Positions 14,095 to 14,583 of a stretch of DNA of 14,583 bases are shown here, piece by piece. A model generated the notes under the pieces. The model made no database searches. It had not been told where the DNA came from and was given only the letters and a program-made list of their open reading frames with translations. Origin of the DNA: Castellaniella sp. UBA6218 (lineage in GTDB: Bacteria > Pseudomonadota > Gammaproteobacteria > Burkholderiales > Burkholderiaceae_B). Where the stretch lies: positions 1-14,583 of the forward strand of contig DISE01000034.1 in NCBI GenBank assembly GCA_002421865.1. The letters run 5' to 3'. Each line of letters opens with the position of its first letter. Position 1 is the first letter of the stretch. Position numbers and translations under genes: made by a program.

Positions 14095-14583
14095 TCAGAG
14101 GAAGTCTCGACGCAATTGGTAGATCAGTTCCAGCGCCTCGCGCGGGCTGAGGCTGTCGGGTTCCAGCGCCTGCAGGGCGGCGCGCAGCGGCGCGTCGGGG
14201 TCGCCGCCGGATTCCTCCTCGGTCTGCTGGAAGAACAGCGCCAACTGGGAGTCCGCCCGGTTGCGGGCTTCCAGTCCGGCCAGTTCCTTGCGCGCGTGGC
14301 GGATCACCACCGGCGGGATGCCCGCGCGCTGGGCCACGTGCAGGCCATAGCTCTGGCTGGCGGGGCCGGGGCGCACTTCGTGCAGGAAGACCACGCCGTC
14401 GGGCGCGTCGGCCGCCGCCAGGTGGACGTTGGCGACGCCGTGGGTCTTTTCCGGCAGTCGCGTCATCTCGAAGTAGTGCGTCGCGAACAGCGTCAGGGCG
14501 CGGTTGTGCGTCAGCAGCCGGTGGGCGATGGCCCAGGCCAGGGCCAGGCCGTCGTAGGTAGAGGTGCCGCGCCCGATCTCGTC
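14095..14583 (-). CDS. mutS: DNA mismatch repair ATPase MutS, C-terminal 162 residues
   Basis: The gene is cut by the right window edge. The visible part starts exactly at the Walker B block, DEIGRGTSTYDGLALAWAIAHRL, followed by the switch histidine segment FATHYFEMTRL, the VANVHL strand and the GPASQSYGLHVAQRAGIP segment that completes the ABC ATPase and dimer helix. The tail (about residue 110 of the fragment onward) carries an acidic linker and ends in a short helical segment, ALELIYQLRRDFL, like the C-terminal tetramerisation region of bacterial MutS. MutS recognises mismatches and recruits MutL. A likely partner in transcription is roxA, 76 bases downstream. Confidence 0.96.
   Translation of the reverse strand, partial: DEIGRGTSTYDGLALAWAIAHRLLTHNRALTLFATHYFEMTRLPEKTHGVANVHLAAADAPDGVVFLHEVRPGPASQSYGLHVAQRAGIPPVVIRHARKELAGLEARNRADSQLALFFQQTEEESGGDPDAPLRAALQALEPDSLSPREALELIYQLRRDFL

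Noticed and set aside
1..14583. Mobile elements, prophage, CRISPR arrays, toxin-antitoxin or defence genes
   Set aside because: Looked for transposases, integrases, spaced direct repeats and paired small genes; none seen. Each sizeable ORF with protein-like composition belongs to a known family, apart from the 77-residue protein.

Overview
The window is about 14.6 kb of compact, very GC-rich chromosome coding for conserved housekeeping functions. Protein sequences, codon use and gene neighbourhoods (dapA next to bamC, siroheme synthase next to sulfite reductase, L16 hydroxylase next to mutS) suggest a betaproteobacterium of the order Burkholderiales, most likely Alcaligenaceae (Bordetella/Achromobacter-like). 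That placement comes from family resemblance, not from a search. I see no transposase, integrase, phage structural gene, CRISPR array or clear island boundary.

Layout. Bases 1-330 (+) hold the 3' end of an AhpD-like carboxymuconolactone decarboxylase family gene. Bases 327-3999 are a leftward block. In transcription order (right to left) it has tRNA-His(GUG), a four-helix PACE-type efflux protein, a tryptophan-rich 77-residue protein, a cardiolipin synthase whose start overlaps that small gene as ATGA, and a PLP-dependent trans-sulfuration enzyme. Bases 4114-7573 are a rightward block: yciO (threonylcarbamoyl-AMP synthase-like), an M50 site-2 protease homologue, dapA and bamC. It ends at a strong, apparently bidirectional terminator at 7594-7627. 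Bases 7647-14583 are a second leftward block: mutS (only the C-terminal 162 residues lie in the window), roxA (L16 arginine hydroxylase), cysJ, cysI and cysG.

How the genes work together. CysJ and CysI are the flavoprotein and hemoprotein of NADPH-dependent sulfite reductase. CysG makes the siroheme CysI needs and is coupled to it by an ATGA overlap. Sulfide from this enzyme feeds cysteine and methionine synthesis, where the trans-sulfuration enzyme at 327-1529 may act, though it is not linked in one operon. DapA (lysine/peptidoglycan precursor), BamC (outer-membrane assembly), cardiolipin synthase and the M50 protease all concern the envelope. YciO, tRNA-His and RoxA concern translation.

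The least explained parts are short. They are the AT-rich, symmetry-rich 147-base gap upstream of cysJ, the small Trp-rich protein fused translationally to cls, and a series of perfect GC hairpins without U-tracts in several intergenic gaps. No complete unknown multi-gene system is evident.
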